Assembly: GCA_964484065.1 (NCBI GenBank)
Contig: CAZAEW010000062.1
Coordinates: 1-21,748, forward strand
Reading direction: 5' to 3'
Source of the DNA: JAEVLT01 sp964484065
GTDB taxonomy: Bacteria; Bacillota; Bacilli; Bacillales; Cytobacillaceae
Length of the DNA: 21,748 bases
Shown here: positions 6,427 through 15,546 of the stretch, in pieces
Position numbering within the stretch: the stretch's first letter is position 1
Layout of the letters: every line of letters starts with the position of its first letter
Made by a program: the position numbers and the translations under genes
Notes under the pieces: model-generated
The model's database searches: none
Told to the model about the DNA's origin: nothing
What the model saw: the letters and a program-made list of their open reading frames with translations, nothing else

Positions 6427-7695
6427 ATGAAAGAAAAAACAGTCAATATGGAGTCGTTTACCTGCCAGTTTGTCGTTTATCCAGATTTATGGCAGATGAA
6501 GCTTGCGAAGTCGCAGACCCAAGTGAAAGATGTTCGTCAATTGGCTTTAATGAATGAAATATCCAATTTATTTGTACCGGTCGTTATTGAAGAAGAAGAG
6601 GATGTATTCAGCTTTTCTTTTTTGATCGATCAAAGGGCGAAAACGTGGGAGGAAATCCGCAAGCTGAACCGCAATGATAAGCTCCGCTTATTGTGCAATT
6701 TTGCCCGCTTCAAAAAATACCTATCTTCACGAATCACATTCTTCTTACATCCGGATAATTTGGTATTCGATGATAATTTAATGCCGGCATTGGCTTACCG
6801 AGGAATTCGGGATTTGGTTCCCCCTTACGAGATGAATGAAGAAAAATTTCTTCTCCAGTATAAATGCTTGGCTGTTGCTTTGTTTTCGAAAAAATACAAT
6901 TTCGATGAACTGTATTACGGCTCGTTAAAAAATACAAAAGAAACGGAATTTGAACGCAAAGTAGCTGAAATGGAAGACATCGACGCTCTCAGCAAATTTT
7001 TGCAAACAAGCTACATAAAAGAGGAAACAGAGATGCAGAAAAAGATGCAGCTCGTTCCGAAAAAACGATTCCGTCTCTATCAACGATTAGCTTTTTCCAT
7101 GATCGCTTTAGCGGTCATTTTGGCTGCTCCACTCGCCTATTTTGGTTTTGTCAAAATTCCTTATCAAGGACATCTTCTCGAAGCGGATCACGCCTTTTTG
7201 GCAAACGATTATAAAAAGGTGATTCAAGAACTGAAGGGTCAAGATCCCGAGAAACTGCCGAAATCCAACCAATACGAGCTGGCATATGCTTACATTCAAT
7301 CAGAGAAGCTGACAAAGGAGCAAAAGGATTCCATTTTAAAAAATGTCCGCGCAAACAGCAATAAGAATTATTTATTGTACTGGATTTACAATGGCCGGGG
7401 CGAATTAAACCGTTCACTCGACCTTGCCAAATACCTTGATGACCCAAGGCTGATCATGTACGGACTAATTAAGCAAATTGAAAAAGCCAAAAGTGATCCG
7501 GATTTAAGCGGCGCCGAGCGCGAGAAGAAAGTACAAACCTATACGGATCAATATAAAAGTTACAAGGAAAAGTACGGCCTGGACAAAAAAACGGAAAAAG
7601 CTGCTGTGAATGCACAGAACCAAAAACAGCAGTCCGCACAGACCGGCACGGATGCTAAAACTCTGACACCGGGAAGCCTGTCTGCGGGCCAATAA
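6427..7695 (+). CDS. essB: T7SS core membrane protein EssB (YukC)
   Basis: A 422-residue protein, ATG 6427 after AAGGAG (6411-6416). Residues 1-210 form the cytosolic pseudokinase-like domain (HPDNLVFDDNLMP near 108-120 is the typical loop), residues 221-241 one membrane helix, and 245-390 the helical external domain. The tail after residue 390 is low-complexity and Gln/Thr-rich. EssB is about 440 residues in S. aureus, so this is full length. It forms part of the membrane complex with EssC and binds EsaA. It sits 67 bp before essC. Confidence 0.93.
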   Translation: MKEKTVNMESFTCQFVVYPDLWQMKLAKSQTQVKDVRQLALMNEISNLFVPVVIEEEEDVFSFSFLIDQRAKTWEEIRKLNRNDKLRLLCNFARFKKYLSSRITFFLHPDNLVFDDNLMPALAYRGIRDLVPPYEMNEEKFLLQYKCLAVALFSKKYNFDELYYGSLKNTKETEFERKVAEMEDIDALSKFLQTSYIKEETEMQKKMQLVPKKRFRLYQRLAFSMIALAVILAAPLAYFGFVKIPYQGHLLEADHAFLANDYKKVIQELKGQDPEKLPKSNQYELAYAYIQSEKLTKEQKDSILKNVRANSNKNYLLYWIYNGRGELNRSLDLAKYLDDPRLIMYGLIKQIEKAKSDPDLSGAEREKKVQTYTDQYKSYKEKYGLDKKTEKAAVNAQNQKQQSAQTGTDAKTLTPGSLSAGQ

Positions 7696-7762
7696 TAGTA
7701 ATTCAATATAAATATTCGTACGGACTACAAATATTGATTTGTGATGAGAGAGGAAGAGAAAG

Positions 7763-10700
7763 ATGGCACAACGATTATTGCTGCTAAGCTGTGGAGATCA
7801 ATTGCACAAATGCCATTTAAAAATAAATGAATCAAAGATAGTGAAAATCGGCAAAGATTTGTCTAATACCATTACCTTCAGTGATTTGAATTATTCACTG
7901 TCGATCGGCTGGAACGGTGAATACTGCATTATCGGAGAAAAACAGCTGCGCGTCAACGAACGGCTGACCTTACAACATCAGGATTTTACGATGAGGCTTT
8001 TCCTGATGGAAGAAAATCAGCGCCACGTATACGATATAACGCAGCACTGCAGCATTACTTTTGGAAGAAACGAATATGATGATGTCTGTGTGAAGAAGTC
8101 TGCTGCTGATCTTGTTCTCATTCGTGAACAGCCGGGCGTACCCTTTCAATTGCAAGTGAACAGCGGACAAGTTTTTCATAATTCCCTTCAGGCCGGCGGT
8201 GATATCTGGCTTGAACCGGGGGATCAGCTGTATTTTGACGGCTGCATGATCCAGATCGGCAAAGATACGCTCGAGATTCTTTCACCTGAATCGCTTGCCT
8301 CAACAAAATTGGTCCGTTTGTACGGTACGAATCATGGCTTTGGCGAAGAATATCCTGATTATCATCGCAGCCCGAGAATTATCTATCGAGAGCCGGAGGA
8401 AAAGCGCACCATCGCGAAGCCTTCCAATAAGCCGACAAAACCAAGCGAACAGCTTGCACGGACCATTGTACCATCGATTGTCATGATCGCCGCCACGGTA
8501 CTGATGTCGTTCATGCGGCCAAATGCGATTTATATGATCGCCATGCTGGCGATGACAGTGACAACGGTTATATTTTCAATTACTTCCTATTTAAAAAATT
8601 TGAAGCAGTATCGGATTGATATAAAGATTAGGGACAGAAGCTACCGTGAATATTTAAAGCGGAAAACAACGGAACTGTACAAAGCGAGTGAAGAGCAGCG
8701 GCATGCCCTCCAATATCATTATCCAAGTGTAAAACAAATCCGCGCTATGGCCTTGAGCGTTCATTCGCGTATTTACGAAAAAACAATGTTTCACCATGAT
8801 TTTCTCATGTTTCGTACCGGACTGGGACAGGTGAAAACCAGTTTTGAGACTGAATTCAGCGTCGAAGAGTTTACACAGGAAAAAGACGGGCTTATCGAGG
8901 AAGCCCGGGCAATCAGCACTCAATATCTGACCATTGATCATGTGCCGGTCGTAACAAAGCTTGCAAAAGGACCGGTCGGCTATATCGGGCCGCGCCACCT
9001 GGTGCTTGAACAATTACAAATGCTGGTGATGCAGCTGGCCTTATTTCATAGCTACCACGATTTGCAATTCGTGACGATTTTTCCGGAAGAGGAAAAAGAA
9101 AAGTGGAACTGGATGCGCTGGCTTCCGCATGCAAGCCTTCGGGATATCAATGTGCGCGGCTTTGTTTACCATGAGCGTTCCCGCGACCAGGTGCTGAATT
9201 CACTTTATCAAATCATAAAAGAACGCAAGCTTGCGGTCGATGAAAAAGCGGGTCAAAAAGAAAGGCTTTATTTTTCACCCCATTTTGTCGTTTTGATTAC
9301 CGATGAAAAATTGATTTTGGATCATACGATCATGGAGTACTTTAATGAAGATCCGAGTGAGCTCGGCATTTCGCTGGTGTTTGTGCAGGATGTGATGCAA
9401 TCCTTGCCTGAACATGTGAAGACCGTCATTGATATTCGCGATGCAGCGTTCGGAAATATTCTTCTTGAAGAAGGGGAATTGGTCAACCGCCGGTTCACCC
9501 CGGATCATTTCCCGGAAGATTTTAATAAAGAAGATATTTCGCGTGCTCTGGCGCCGCTCAATCATTTGCAAAATTTAAAGAGCTCGATTCCAGAGAGCGT
9601 TACCTTCCTGGAAATGTACGGTGTGGAAAAAGTCGAGGACCTAAGCATAGCACAGCGCTGGGCGCAAAATGAAACGTATAAAAGCCTTGCTGTTCCGCTC
9701 GGCTTGCGCGGCAAAGATGATATTGTCAGCCTCAATCTGCATGAAAAAGCTCATGGTCCGCATGGCTTGGTTGCCGGGACGACCGGTTCAGGTAAATCGG
9801 AAATCATTCAGTCGTATATTCTTTCTCTTGCGGTCAATTTCCATCCGCACGAAGTTGCTTTTCTGTTAATCGACTATAAAGGCGGCGGGATGGCGAATCT
9901 CTTTAAAAACCTGCCGCATCTCTTGGGGACGATTACCAACCTGGACGGAGCGCAATCAATGCGGGCGCTTGCTTCGATCAAAGCGGAATTGCAAAAGCGC
10001 CAGCGTTTGTTTGGCGAATATGATGTCAACCATATCAATCAATATCAAAAACTGTATAAATCAGGCGAAGCTCGCGAGCCGATGCCGCATTTATTCTTAA
10101 TTTCCGATGAATTTGCCGAGCTCAAATCCGAGCAGCCGGAATTTATGAAAGAACTCGTATCAACAGCGCGGATCGGACGTTCTCTTGGGATCCACCTCAT
10201 TTTGGCGACGCAAAAACCAAGCGGTGTCGTCGACGACCAAATTTGGTCGAACTCGAAATTCAAGCTGGCTCTCAAAGTGCAAAACTCCAGCGATTCGATG
10301 GAAATTTTGAAAACCCCGGATGCCGCGGAAATCACTTTGCCGGGACGAGCTTATCTGCAAGTCGGCAACAATGAAATTTATGAATTATTCCAAAGTGCCT
10401 GGAGCGGTGCCGATTACAACCCGGATAAAAATGATCAGGATCTGCTGGACACAACGATTTATGCCATCAATGAGCTCGGTCAATACGAAATTCTTTCGCA
10501 GGACTTAAGCGGGCTTTCCGGAAAAAAATCCATTGCCAAAGTGCCGACCGAACTCGATGCCGTTGCCGATTATATTCAAGACTTCGCGAAGGAAAATCAA
10601 ATCGCGGAGCTGCCAAGACCATGGCTGCCGCCGCTGCAGGAGAGAATTTTTGCCCAGGATTTACATCCGGTAAACTTTGAGGAAGAGTGGAGAAGTCCAA

Positions 10701-12265
10701 AGAAAGCATTGTGTGCCACTATTGGATTACTGGATCAGCCTGAACTGCAAGCGCAAAATACTTTAACACTGGACTTAACGAAAGATGGACATTTAGCTGT
10801 CTTTTCAATCCCTGGTTACGGTAAGTCTACCTTCTTACAAACAGTAATAATGGATCTTGTAAGACAGAATAATCCGGAAAGTTTGCATGTTTACTTAATA
10901 GATTTTGGTACTAACGGTTTACTTCCCTTGAAAAACTTGCCTCATGTCGCAGATACGATTCGAATTGAAGAAGCAGTAAAGTGTATGAAATTCATAGACC
11001 GAATGGTTAATGAAATGAAGTCAAGGAAGAAACTATTAAGCCAATATGATGTTGCAAGCATCGAAATGTATGAAAAAATAAGTAACCGTCAAATTCCGAG
11101 GATTGTGGCAGTTATTGATAATTACGATGCTGTGAAAGAATCCAATTTTAATAATGAGTTTGAAATGATTGTGCTGCAAATGGTTCGTGAAGGTTCAAGT
11201 ATTGGTATTCATGTCGTCGTAAGTGCCAGCAGGCAGATGAGTTTAAGAATGCAAATTACCAGCAATATTAAACTTCAAGCTTGTTTATATTTGTTAGATA
11301 AAAGTGAGGTAACTTCGATTGTTGGAAGAACATCCTATGAAATTGAAGAAATACCGGGACGCGGATTAATTAAAATTGAAAGTCCAACTTTATTCCAGGC
11401 AGTGTTACCTGCTAAAGCAGAAGATGATCTTGAGCGGATTATTCTTTTACAAGATGAGATTGCAAAAATGGATGAACTTTGGAAAGGGGCGCGGCCAGAG
11501 GAAATTCCAATGATGCCTGATGTTATCGACTTACTTTCATATAAGAAAAATAAACAATTGTTGAAAGCTCAAGAAGCAGGCCTTCTTCCAATTGGCCTGG
11601 ATTATGATAAGGTACAAGTTACTGCACACAATTTTTCATTAAGTAATCACTTGTTGGTTTACGGGTTAGATAACTACCAAGTAACGGAAATATCTTTAAG
11701 TTTATTGTCTCAGCTCAATACTGGCATGCTGGAAAATATGGTCATTGTAGATACAAAAGAGTATGGGTTAATTCAATTAAAAGATAAGGTTAAAAAATAT
11801 GTGGTGGACGAACCGGAAATCATTAATCAATTTAATGATTGGAAAACTTTAATTAATGAACGCCATCAGGCATTGTCTGAGGCAAAAATCTCGGGGAAAC
11901 TGGATTCGATTCATTTTAAACAAGAGTTTGTTTACATCCTGGATACGGAGGAGTTTTGTAAAAAGGTCTTTGTGAGTGAAGAGGATGCTGCTTTATTAAT
12001 TGATATGGCTAAAACGGTTAATGTATTTTTTGTCTTTTGCGGACAAGAGGAATACTTTAGCCGCAACAGAGACCCGCTCGCTTATAAATGCAAAACGAAA
12101 TTAACATCCGGGCTAATTAAAATGCCAGCTAATGATCAAAGTGTCTTTTCAATAAAATACATTAGCAATGAGGCTCAGTTAACAAGGGATGAAGTTTATT
12201 ATTATTTAAAAGGTTCTTTAACAAAAATCAAAATGCCATTAATTATGAGTGAGGTATACGTATGA
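7763..12265 (+). CDS. essC: T7SS ATPase EssC (YukBA), mosaic
   Basis: A 1500-residue FtsK/SpoIIIE-type motor that drives export. Order: two FHA domains (about 1-180), two membrane helices (about 233-275), ATPase D1 with Walker A GTTGSGKS (672-679) and Walker B FLISDE (782-783 acidic pair), ATPase D2 with Walker A PGYGKST (1017-1023) and a Walker B ending VIDN (Asp1119, then Asn in place of the catalytic Glu), and a degenerate D3 with YGLDNYQ (about 1300) instead of a P-loop. Length equals YukBA/EssC. GC content falls from about 51% (10501-10680) to about 35% (10861-11100) around codon 980, so the D2-D3 half appears to have a different history, as in the essC variants of Staphylococcus and Listeria. 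The stop overlaps the next gene by ATGA. Confidence 0.97.
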   Translation: MAQRLLLLSCGDQLHKCHLKINESKIVKIGKDLSNTITFSDLNYSLSIGWNGEYCIIGEKQLRVNERLTLQHQDFTMRLFLMEENQRHVYDITQHCSITFGRNEYDDVCVKKSAADLVLIREQPGVPFQLQVNSGQVFHNSLQAGGDIWLEPGDQLYFDGCMIQIGKDTLEILSPESLASTKLVRLYGTNHGFGEEYPDYHRSPRIIYREPEEKRTIAKPSNKPTKPSEQLARTIVPSIVMIAATVLMSFMRPNAIYMIAMLAMTVTTVIFSITSYLKNLKQYRIDIKIRDRSYREYLKRKTTELYKASEEQRHALQYHYPSVKQIRAMALSVHSRIYEKTMFHHDFLMFRTGLGQVKTSFETEFSVEEFTQEKDGLIEEARAISTQYLTIDHVPVVTKLAKGPVGYIGPRHLVLEQLQMLVMQLALFHSYHDLQFVTIFPEEEKEKWNWMRWLPHASLRDINVRGFVYHERSRDQVLNSLYQIIKERKLAVDEKAGQKERLYFSPHFVVLITDEKLILDHTIMEYFNEDPSELGISLVFVQDVMQSLPEHVKTVIDIRDAAFGNILLEEGELVNRRFTPDHFPEDFNKEDISRALAPLNHLQNLKSSIPESVTFLEMYGVEKVEDLSIAQRWAQNETYKSLAVPLGLRGKDDIVSLNLHEKAHGPHGLVAGTTGSGKSEIIQSYILSLAVNFHPHEVAFLLIDYKGGGMANLFKNLPHLLGTITNLDGAQSMRALASIKAELQKRQRLFGEYDVNHINQYQKLYKSGEAREPMPHLFLISDEFAELKSEQPEFMKELVSTARIGRSLGIHLILATQKPSGVVDDQIWSNSKFKLALKVQNSSDSMEILKTPDAAEITLPGRAYLQVGNNEIYELFQSAWSGADYNPDKNDQDLLDTTIYAINELGQYEILSQDLSGLSGKKSIAKVPTELDAVADYIQDFAKENQIAELPRPWLPPLQERIFAQDLHPVNFEEEWRSPKKALCATIGLLDQPELQAQNTLTLDLTKDGHLAVFSIPGYGKSTFLQTVIMDLVRQNNPESLHVYLIDFGTNGLLPLKNLPHVADTIRIEEAVKCMKFIDRMVNEMKSRKKLLSQYDVASIEMYEKISNRQIPRIVAVIDNYDAVKESNFNNEFEMIVLQMVREGSSIGIHVVVSASRQMSLRMQITSNIKLQACLYLLDKSEVTSIVGRTSYEIEEIPGRGLIKIESPTLFQAVLPAKAEDDLERIILLQDEIAKMDELWKGARPEEIPMMPDVIDLLSYKKNKQLLKAQEAGLLPIGLDYDKVQVTAHNFSLSNHLLVYGLDNYQVTEISLSLLSQLNTGMLENMVIVDTKEYGLIQLKDKVKKYVVDEPEIINQFNDWKTLINERHQALSEAKISGKLDSIHFKQEFVYILDTEEFCKKVFVSEEDAALLIDMAKTVNVFFVFCGQEEYFSRNRDPLAYKCKTKLTSGLIKMPANDQSVFSIKYISNEAQLTRDEVYYYLKGSLTKIKMPLIMSEVYV

Positions 12266-13047
12266 GAAAAGTATTGTTATTGATTATTTCTATTATTTTT
12301 ATGGGAACGCTGGTGGGCTGTTCATCATTATCAGTTGAGAAAAAGATAGATTACAAGAAGTATGCAAAAAATTTAAATGAGCGGAATATGGGTGTGATAT
12401 TGCATGCAGGGCATGGGTATGCGGAAGTTAGACAGGAGGCATATGTACTTACATCTACTCCGGAAGCACAAAATACAGCTATGGAAGAGAAAAATGTTAT
12501 TTCCTTTAATGGTATATATAATGCTAACGATAACACAGCAGTAGGAATGGGAGTAGGAAGTAATGAATCTAGAATAGAAAAAGGGAATAAAAAGGAACAA
12601 CTAGAGCAGGAAGAATCACCACAATTTAAAGTGAGTTACGCTAATAATCAATATATTAATCAAAATACAAATGAAACACTTAACTTAAATTTCATTTTTG
12701 ATAAACTTCAAGGGATTGAAAAATTGAAACCCAAGAGATATACGTACGATTTATCTAGACCTCCATATGTTTATTATGAATTAAACGAGCAAGAATTTAA
12801 TCAAATCATAAATGATGATTTGAAAATTCAATACGATAGATACAAAGATGCATCAATAAAAATTGATTTTCAAGAAGGAAAGGCTAATGAACTTTATATT
12901 GTTGAGATGGAGGTATATATCGAGTTAGAGAAAAAAGACGTTAACGGCAAGATAGTATCTTATTATTTAGATAATGACTTGCAATTTGACAGCGATAATC
13001 TTAAGGCGAGTGAAAAATATGAAAAAATGAAAGCCGGGAGGGAGTAA
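12262..13047 (+). CDS. T7SS cassette lipoprotein, likely immunity (TilA-like role)
   Basis: A 261-residue protein whose ATG overlaps the essC stop (ATGA), so it is translationally coupled to essC. Signal peptide with lipobox LVGC; Cys20 would be lipidated and the rest (beta-strand-rich, charged) lies outside the membrane. The next gene encodes a lipase. In S. aureus the lipase effector TslA is neutralised by a lipoprotein, TilA; a lipoprotein in front of a lipase here suggests the same job, but I did not establish homology. A second copy of the start of this gene, again after an essC tail, begins at 21687. Alternative: a secretion accessory factor. Confidence 0.7.
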   Translation: MRKVLLLIISIIFMGTLVGCSSLSVEKKIDYKKYAKNLNERNMGVILHAGHGYAEVRQEAYVLTSTPEAQNTAMEEKNVISFNGIYNANDNTAVGMGVGSNESRIEKGNKKEQLEQEESPQFKVSYANNQYINQNTNETLNLNFIFDKLQGIEKLKPKRYTYDLSRPPYVYYELNEQEFNQIINDDLKIQYDRYKDASIKIDFQEGKANELYIVEMEVYIELEKKDVNGKIVSYYLDNDLQFDSDNLKASEKYEKMKAGRE

Positions 13048-13049
13048 TA

Positions 13050-14471
13050 TTGTACAATCTGTTATCAGACGAAGGGAAACTATCTCTAGCAGCAAAGGAT
13101 ATATATGGTTATGATCAAAAGGATATAAAGAAGAGAACACTTGAAGAAAAATATAATGCCACAATGTTCGACAAAGGTTCCACCAATACTATTACTGGAT
13201 TTTCAGGGTATGCATTACAAGATAATAATACAGGCGAAATCGTTATTGTTTTTGTGGGGACACAGGCTGAAAAAGACATAGGCGATATAGGGGCGGATGC
13301 CGCCATTGGCTTGAACAATCTTACGGGCAATTATGTAAGTACTGCACAAGTAGATGAAGCGGATGCTTATTATCAAATGGTTAAAGCAGAAGCCCATGGA
13401 GCAAAAATATCCTTAACCGGGCATTCGCTTGGAGGTGGGTTGGCTGATAGTGTCGCTATGAGAAACCCTAGTGATAATCTCGATGTACTTTCATTAAATC
13501 CCGCACCATTATTAAGTGTAGACGTCGTTAAGTACGGATATGGTTTTGACAAAAAAAATATTCGCAATGTTATTAATGAAAATGACCCTTTACATCAAGG
13601 TGTAAAGTCAGCCGACATGGTTATTCCGGGCCAAATGTTTATCATCCCAAATGGGAAAGGACATTCTTATAAATTTGAGAACTCTGACTTTGATAAATAT
13701 GGGAATCTTAAATGGTTTGACAAGCTAAAAAGCAACAATGACACAGGGTTGGACTGGTTTCCGGGGTTTTATGAATTGGTTTCATCAGCTGGTGATATTT
13801 ACAAAGGCATAGCAGAAAAAAAGATGAGCAAGGGAACTGCGTTGAAAATTAGTGCTGTTTCATCAGTCAGTGGAATTTCCAATCTTGTTTTTGTAATGCT
13901 GACTTTTGGTGATTTTAATGCATTAAAGACTAAATTATTAAGTCAAAACGAGGGCTTTAAAGCTACTATTTTAATGAATGAATTGGTAGTCAATTTGATA
14001 AAAATGGAAGGCATTAATGCGATTGGATATATTGAGAATTCCTTTGCTAATATGAAAGAACGTGTCAACGCTACGTTAGATAATGCATTTCATATAGCGT
14101 TCCAAGGATTCAAACTAGGTGTAGCTTTTTATTTAACCCGCAGTGAAATAAAAAGTATTTTTAAAGAAATTGGGTTATCGTATCTCCACGAATTTAAGGA
14201 CATGTTAAAAGGAGATTTTTACATTAATCCGCATATTGAACAAATTGTTATCAGTCATTTAATTTCAAGATATCAAACCTACAAAACATTGTTTTTACAG
14301 GATCCACATAAGGGAATTAACAAAAATCTAGTGAATGAAATCTCAAGTGATATTAAAAATTTATCGAACGATATCGCTCTGCTTGAAAGTGATGTTACAT
14401 CAGCAGTGGTATCTATGATGGAAAAAGATGAAGAATTAAAGAATACGTTATTTAATCACTTGGTTAGTTAA
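13050..14471 (+). CDS. T7SS lipase effector, TslA-like reverse architecture
   Basis: A 473-residue protein, TTG 13050 after GGGAGGGAG (13036-13044), three bases behind the lipoprotein gene. Residues 1-215 look like a class 3 lipase / DUF2974-type alpha/beta hydrolase: nucleophile elbow TGHSLGGG with Ser126, then Asp179 (NENDP) and His205 (GKGHSY) as likely triad. There is no signal peptide. Residues 260-473 are helical, with a hydrophobic patch (about 274-291), and resemble an LXG-type targeting domain placed at the C-terminus. That order (toxin first, targeting last) is the layout of TslA, a phospholipase secreted by the S. aureus T7SS. The two following genes fit the small helical partners of LXG proteins. 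Target lipids and export are inferred. Confidence 0.8.
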   Translation: MYNLLSDEGKLSLAAKDIYGYDQKDIKKRTLEEKYNATMFDKGSTNTITGFSGYALQDNNTGEIVIVFVGTQAEKDIGDIGADAAIGLNNLTGNYVSTAQVDEADAYYQMVKAEAHGAKISLTGHSLGGGLADSVAMRNPSDNLDVLSLNPAPLLSVDVVKYGYGFDKKNIRNVINENDPLHQGVKSADMVIPGQMFIIPNGKGHSYKFENSDFDKYGNLKWFDKLKSNNDTGLDWFPGFYELVSSAGDIYKGIAEKKMSKGTALKISAVSSVSGISNLVFVMLTFGDFNALKTKLLSQNEGFKATILMNELVVNLIKMEGINAIGYIENSFANMKERVNATLDNAFHIAFQGFKLGVAFYLTRSEIKSIFKEIGLSYLHEFKDMLKGDFYINPHIEQIVISHLISRYQTYKTLFLQDPHKGINKNLVNEISSDIKNLSNDIALLESDVTSAVVSMMEKDEELKNTLFNHLVS

Positions 14472-14488
14472 TAAAAGGAGAGATTGCT

Positions 14489-14749
14489 ATGAATGATCGC
14501 GTAATGATGTCTAAAATCCATAGTAAATTTGGCGCGACAGGGGCAACGAATGAAATAGCAAACACTGTTAAGAAATTAGAAGAAGCAGTAATAACTTTGA
14601 ACGATCATATTACAAACTTAAATAAAGTTATTGATGAACACATGAAGGGAAAAACTAGAGATGCCTTTATTGAGAGGATTAATGATTTAGAACGAAAAAG
14701 GAGACGGATTGAAAATAAAATGAGGGATCTGAGGGGGTCAATAAATTGA
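14489..14749 (+). CDS. Small helical targeting partner of the lipase effector
   Basis: An 86-residue, almost fully helical protein, ATG 14489 after AAAGGAG. Heptad-like spacing (ITNLNKVIDEH, INDLERKRRRIENKM) points to a helical hairpin or coiled coil of WXG100 size, but without a WXG motif. Small helical proteins encoded beside LXG effectors bind the targeting domain and are needed for export; this fits by size, place and composition. Its stop overlaps the TTG start of the next gene (TTGA), so the two are translationally coupled. Confidence 0.75.
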   Translation: MNDRVMMSKIHSKFGATGATNEIANTVKKLEEAVITLNDHITNLNKVIDEHMKGKTRDAFIERINDLERKRRRIENKMRDLRGSIN

Positions 14750-15096
14750 TAAAGAGGCCGGAAATGGAAGAAGTATTGCCATTGGGAAGTGTCGTTTCTC
14801 TTAAATCTGAAGAAGACCTGGAGTATATGATTGTCAGCAGAGGTTTATTACTGGATGAAAAAACCTTTAAGGATTATGGCGGTGTTATAGTCCCAATAGG
14901 GCTATCGAAGGATAGTTATAAATTGTTTGATGCTACAGATATTCAAATAGTGAAATTTAAAGGGTACGTAAATCGTATGGAAGGTGAGTTTGAGGAGAAG
15001 TTCACAATTTGGAGGAATGATTTTACTGCAAGGGTTGATGCTGCAATTGAACAAAGTAAAGAGGAAAAAGGGGAAAATGATGAAAAGCAACTCTGA
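14746..15096 (+). CDS. DUF4176 protein, T7SS effector partner
   Basis: A 116-residue protein starting at TTG 14746, overlapping the previous stop, with GAGGGGG at 14731-14737. The segment VLPLGSVVSLK ... DYGGVIVPIG ... YKLFDATDIQIVKFKGY is a clear DUF4176 signature (residues about 9-75). A charged helical tail follows (about 76-116). DUF4176 proteins are regularly encoded with LXG-type T7SS effectors and act as chaperone-like or targeting partners. The end overlaps the next start by 20 bp, again suggesting coupling. Confidence 0.85.
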   Translation: MIKRPEMEEVLPLGSVVSLKSEEDLEYMIVSRGLLLDEKTFKDYGGVIVPIGLSKDSYKLFDATDIQIVKFKGYVNRMEGEFEEKFTIWRNDFTARVDAAIEQSKEEKGENDEKQL

Positions 15097-15439
15097 AAAA
15101 GCTGGTGAACTAGCATTAATTGGCGGTATTATATCCATTTTAGTTTCTCTGGTTTTATTTGTATCATTGCAATTTTCATATAACATCATTATCTATTTAT
15201 TTGTAGCTATGTTTTATATGGGTACTTTCTCTATTATCATTTCATTTTTTTCAGGAATTATCGCCATTGTGATTAGCTTATTAGTTAAAAGAAACCCTAC
15301 TGTAACAAAAGGAACCATTTTATTGATATTAGGAATTTTAAACTTAATCTTGGCTTCAGGATTAGCATTACCTGCTGTCATTCTTTATATAATTGCAGGG
15401 ATAAAAACAATGAAAAACCAAAAATTAAATGAGTCATAG
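15077..15439 (+). CDS. DUF4064-type membrane protein
   Basis: A 120-residue protein with start ATG 15077 (or ATG 15080), inside the end of the DUF4176 gene, with AAGGGG just upstream. Three to four hydrophobic helices, an N-terminal SEKAGELALIGGI, and an ending GILNLILA...YIIAGIKTM match the DUF4064 family of small membrane proteins. The gene at 19103 encodes a distant relative with the same ending (GILTLFLIAG..YLISGIQTL). Being in the effector operon, it could protect the membrane or help export, but no function is known. Confidence 0.7.
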   Translation: MMKSNSEKAGELALIGGIISILVSLVLFVSLQFSYNIIIYLFVAMFYMGTFSIIISFFSGIIAIVISLLVKRNPTVTKGTILLILGILNLILASGLALPAVILYIIAGIKTMKNQKLNES

Positions 15440-15546
15440 TTTAATGCGCAATCTATTACCTTTTTCTTTATCTTATCAATCTAATAGAAAAGAGTTGAAT
15501 TGTCATCTACCAGATTGCTTCCTATTTATATATCATAGGGATCTCA

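Noticed and set aside
10045..10709. Several minus-strand open frames inside essC
   Set aside because: They are shadows of the GC-richer half of essC; the + strand frame has Walker motifs and is continuous for 1500 codons.
13050..13300. N-terminal LXG domain on the lipase
   Set aside because: The N-terminus leads straight into the hydrolase fold with no long helical LXG region; the helical part is C-terminal.
14902..15189. 95-codon open frame on the minus strand
   Set aside because: Antisense to the DUF4176 and DUF4064-type genes, both of which have family signatures and ribosome sites.
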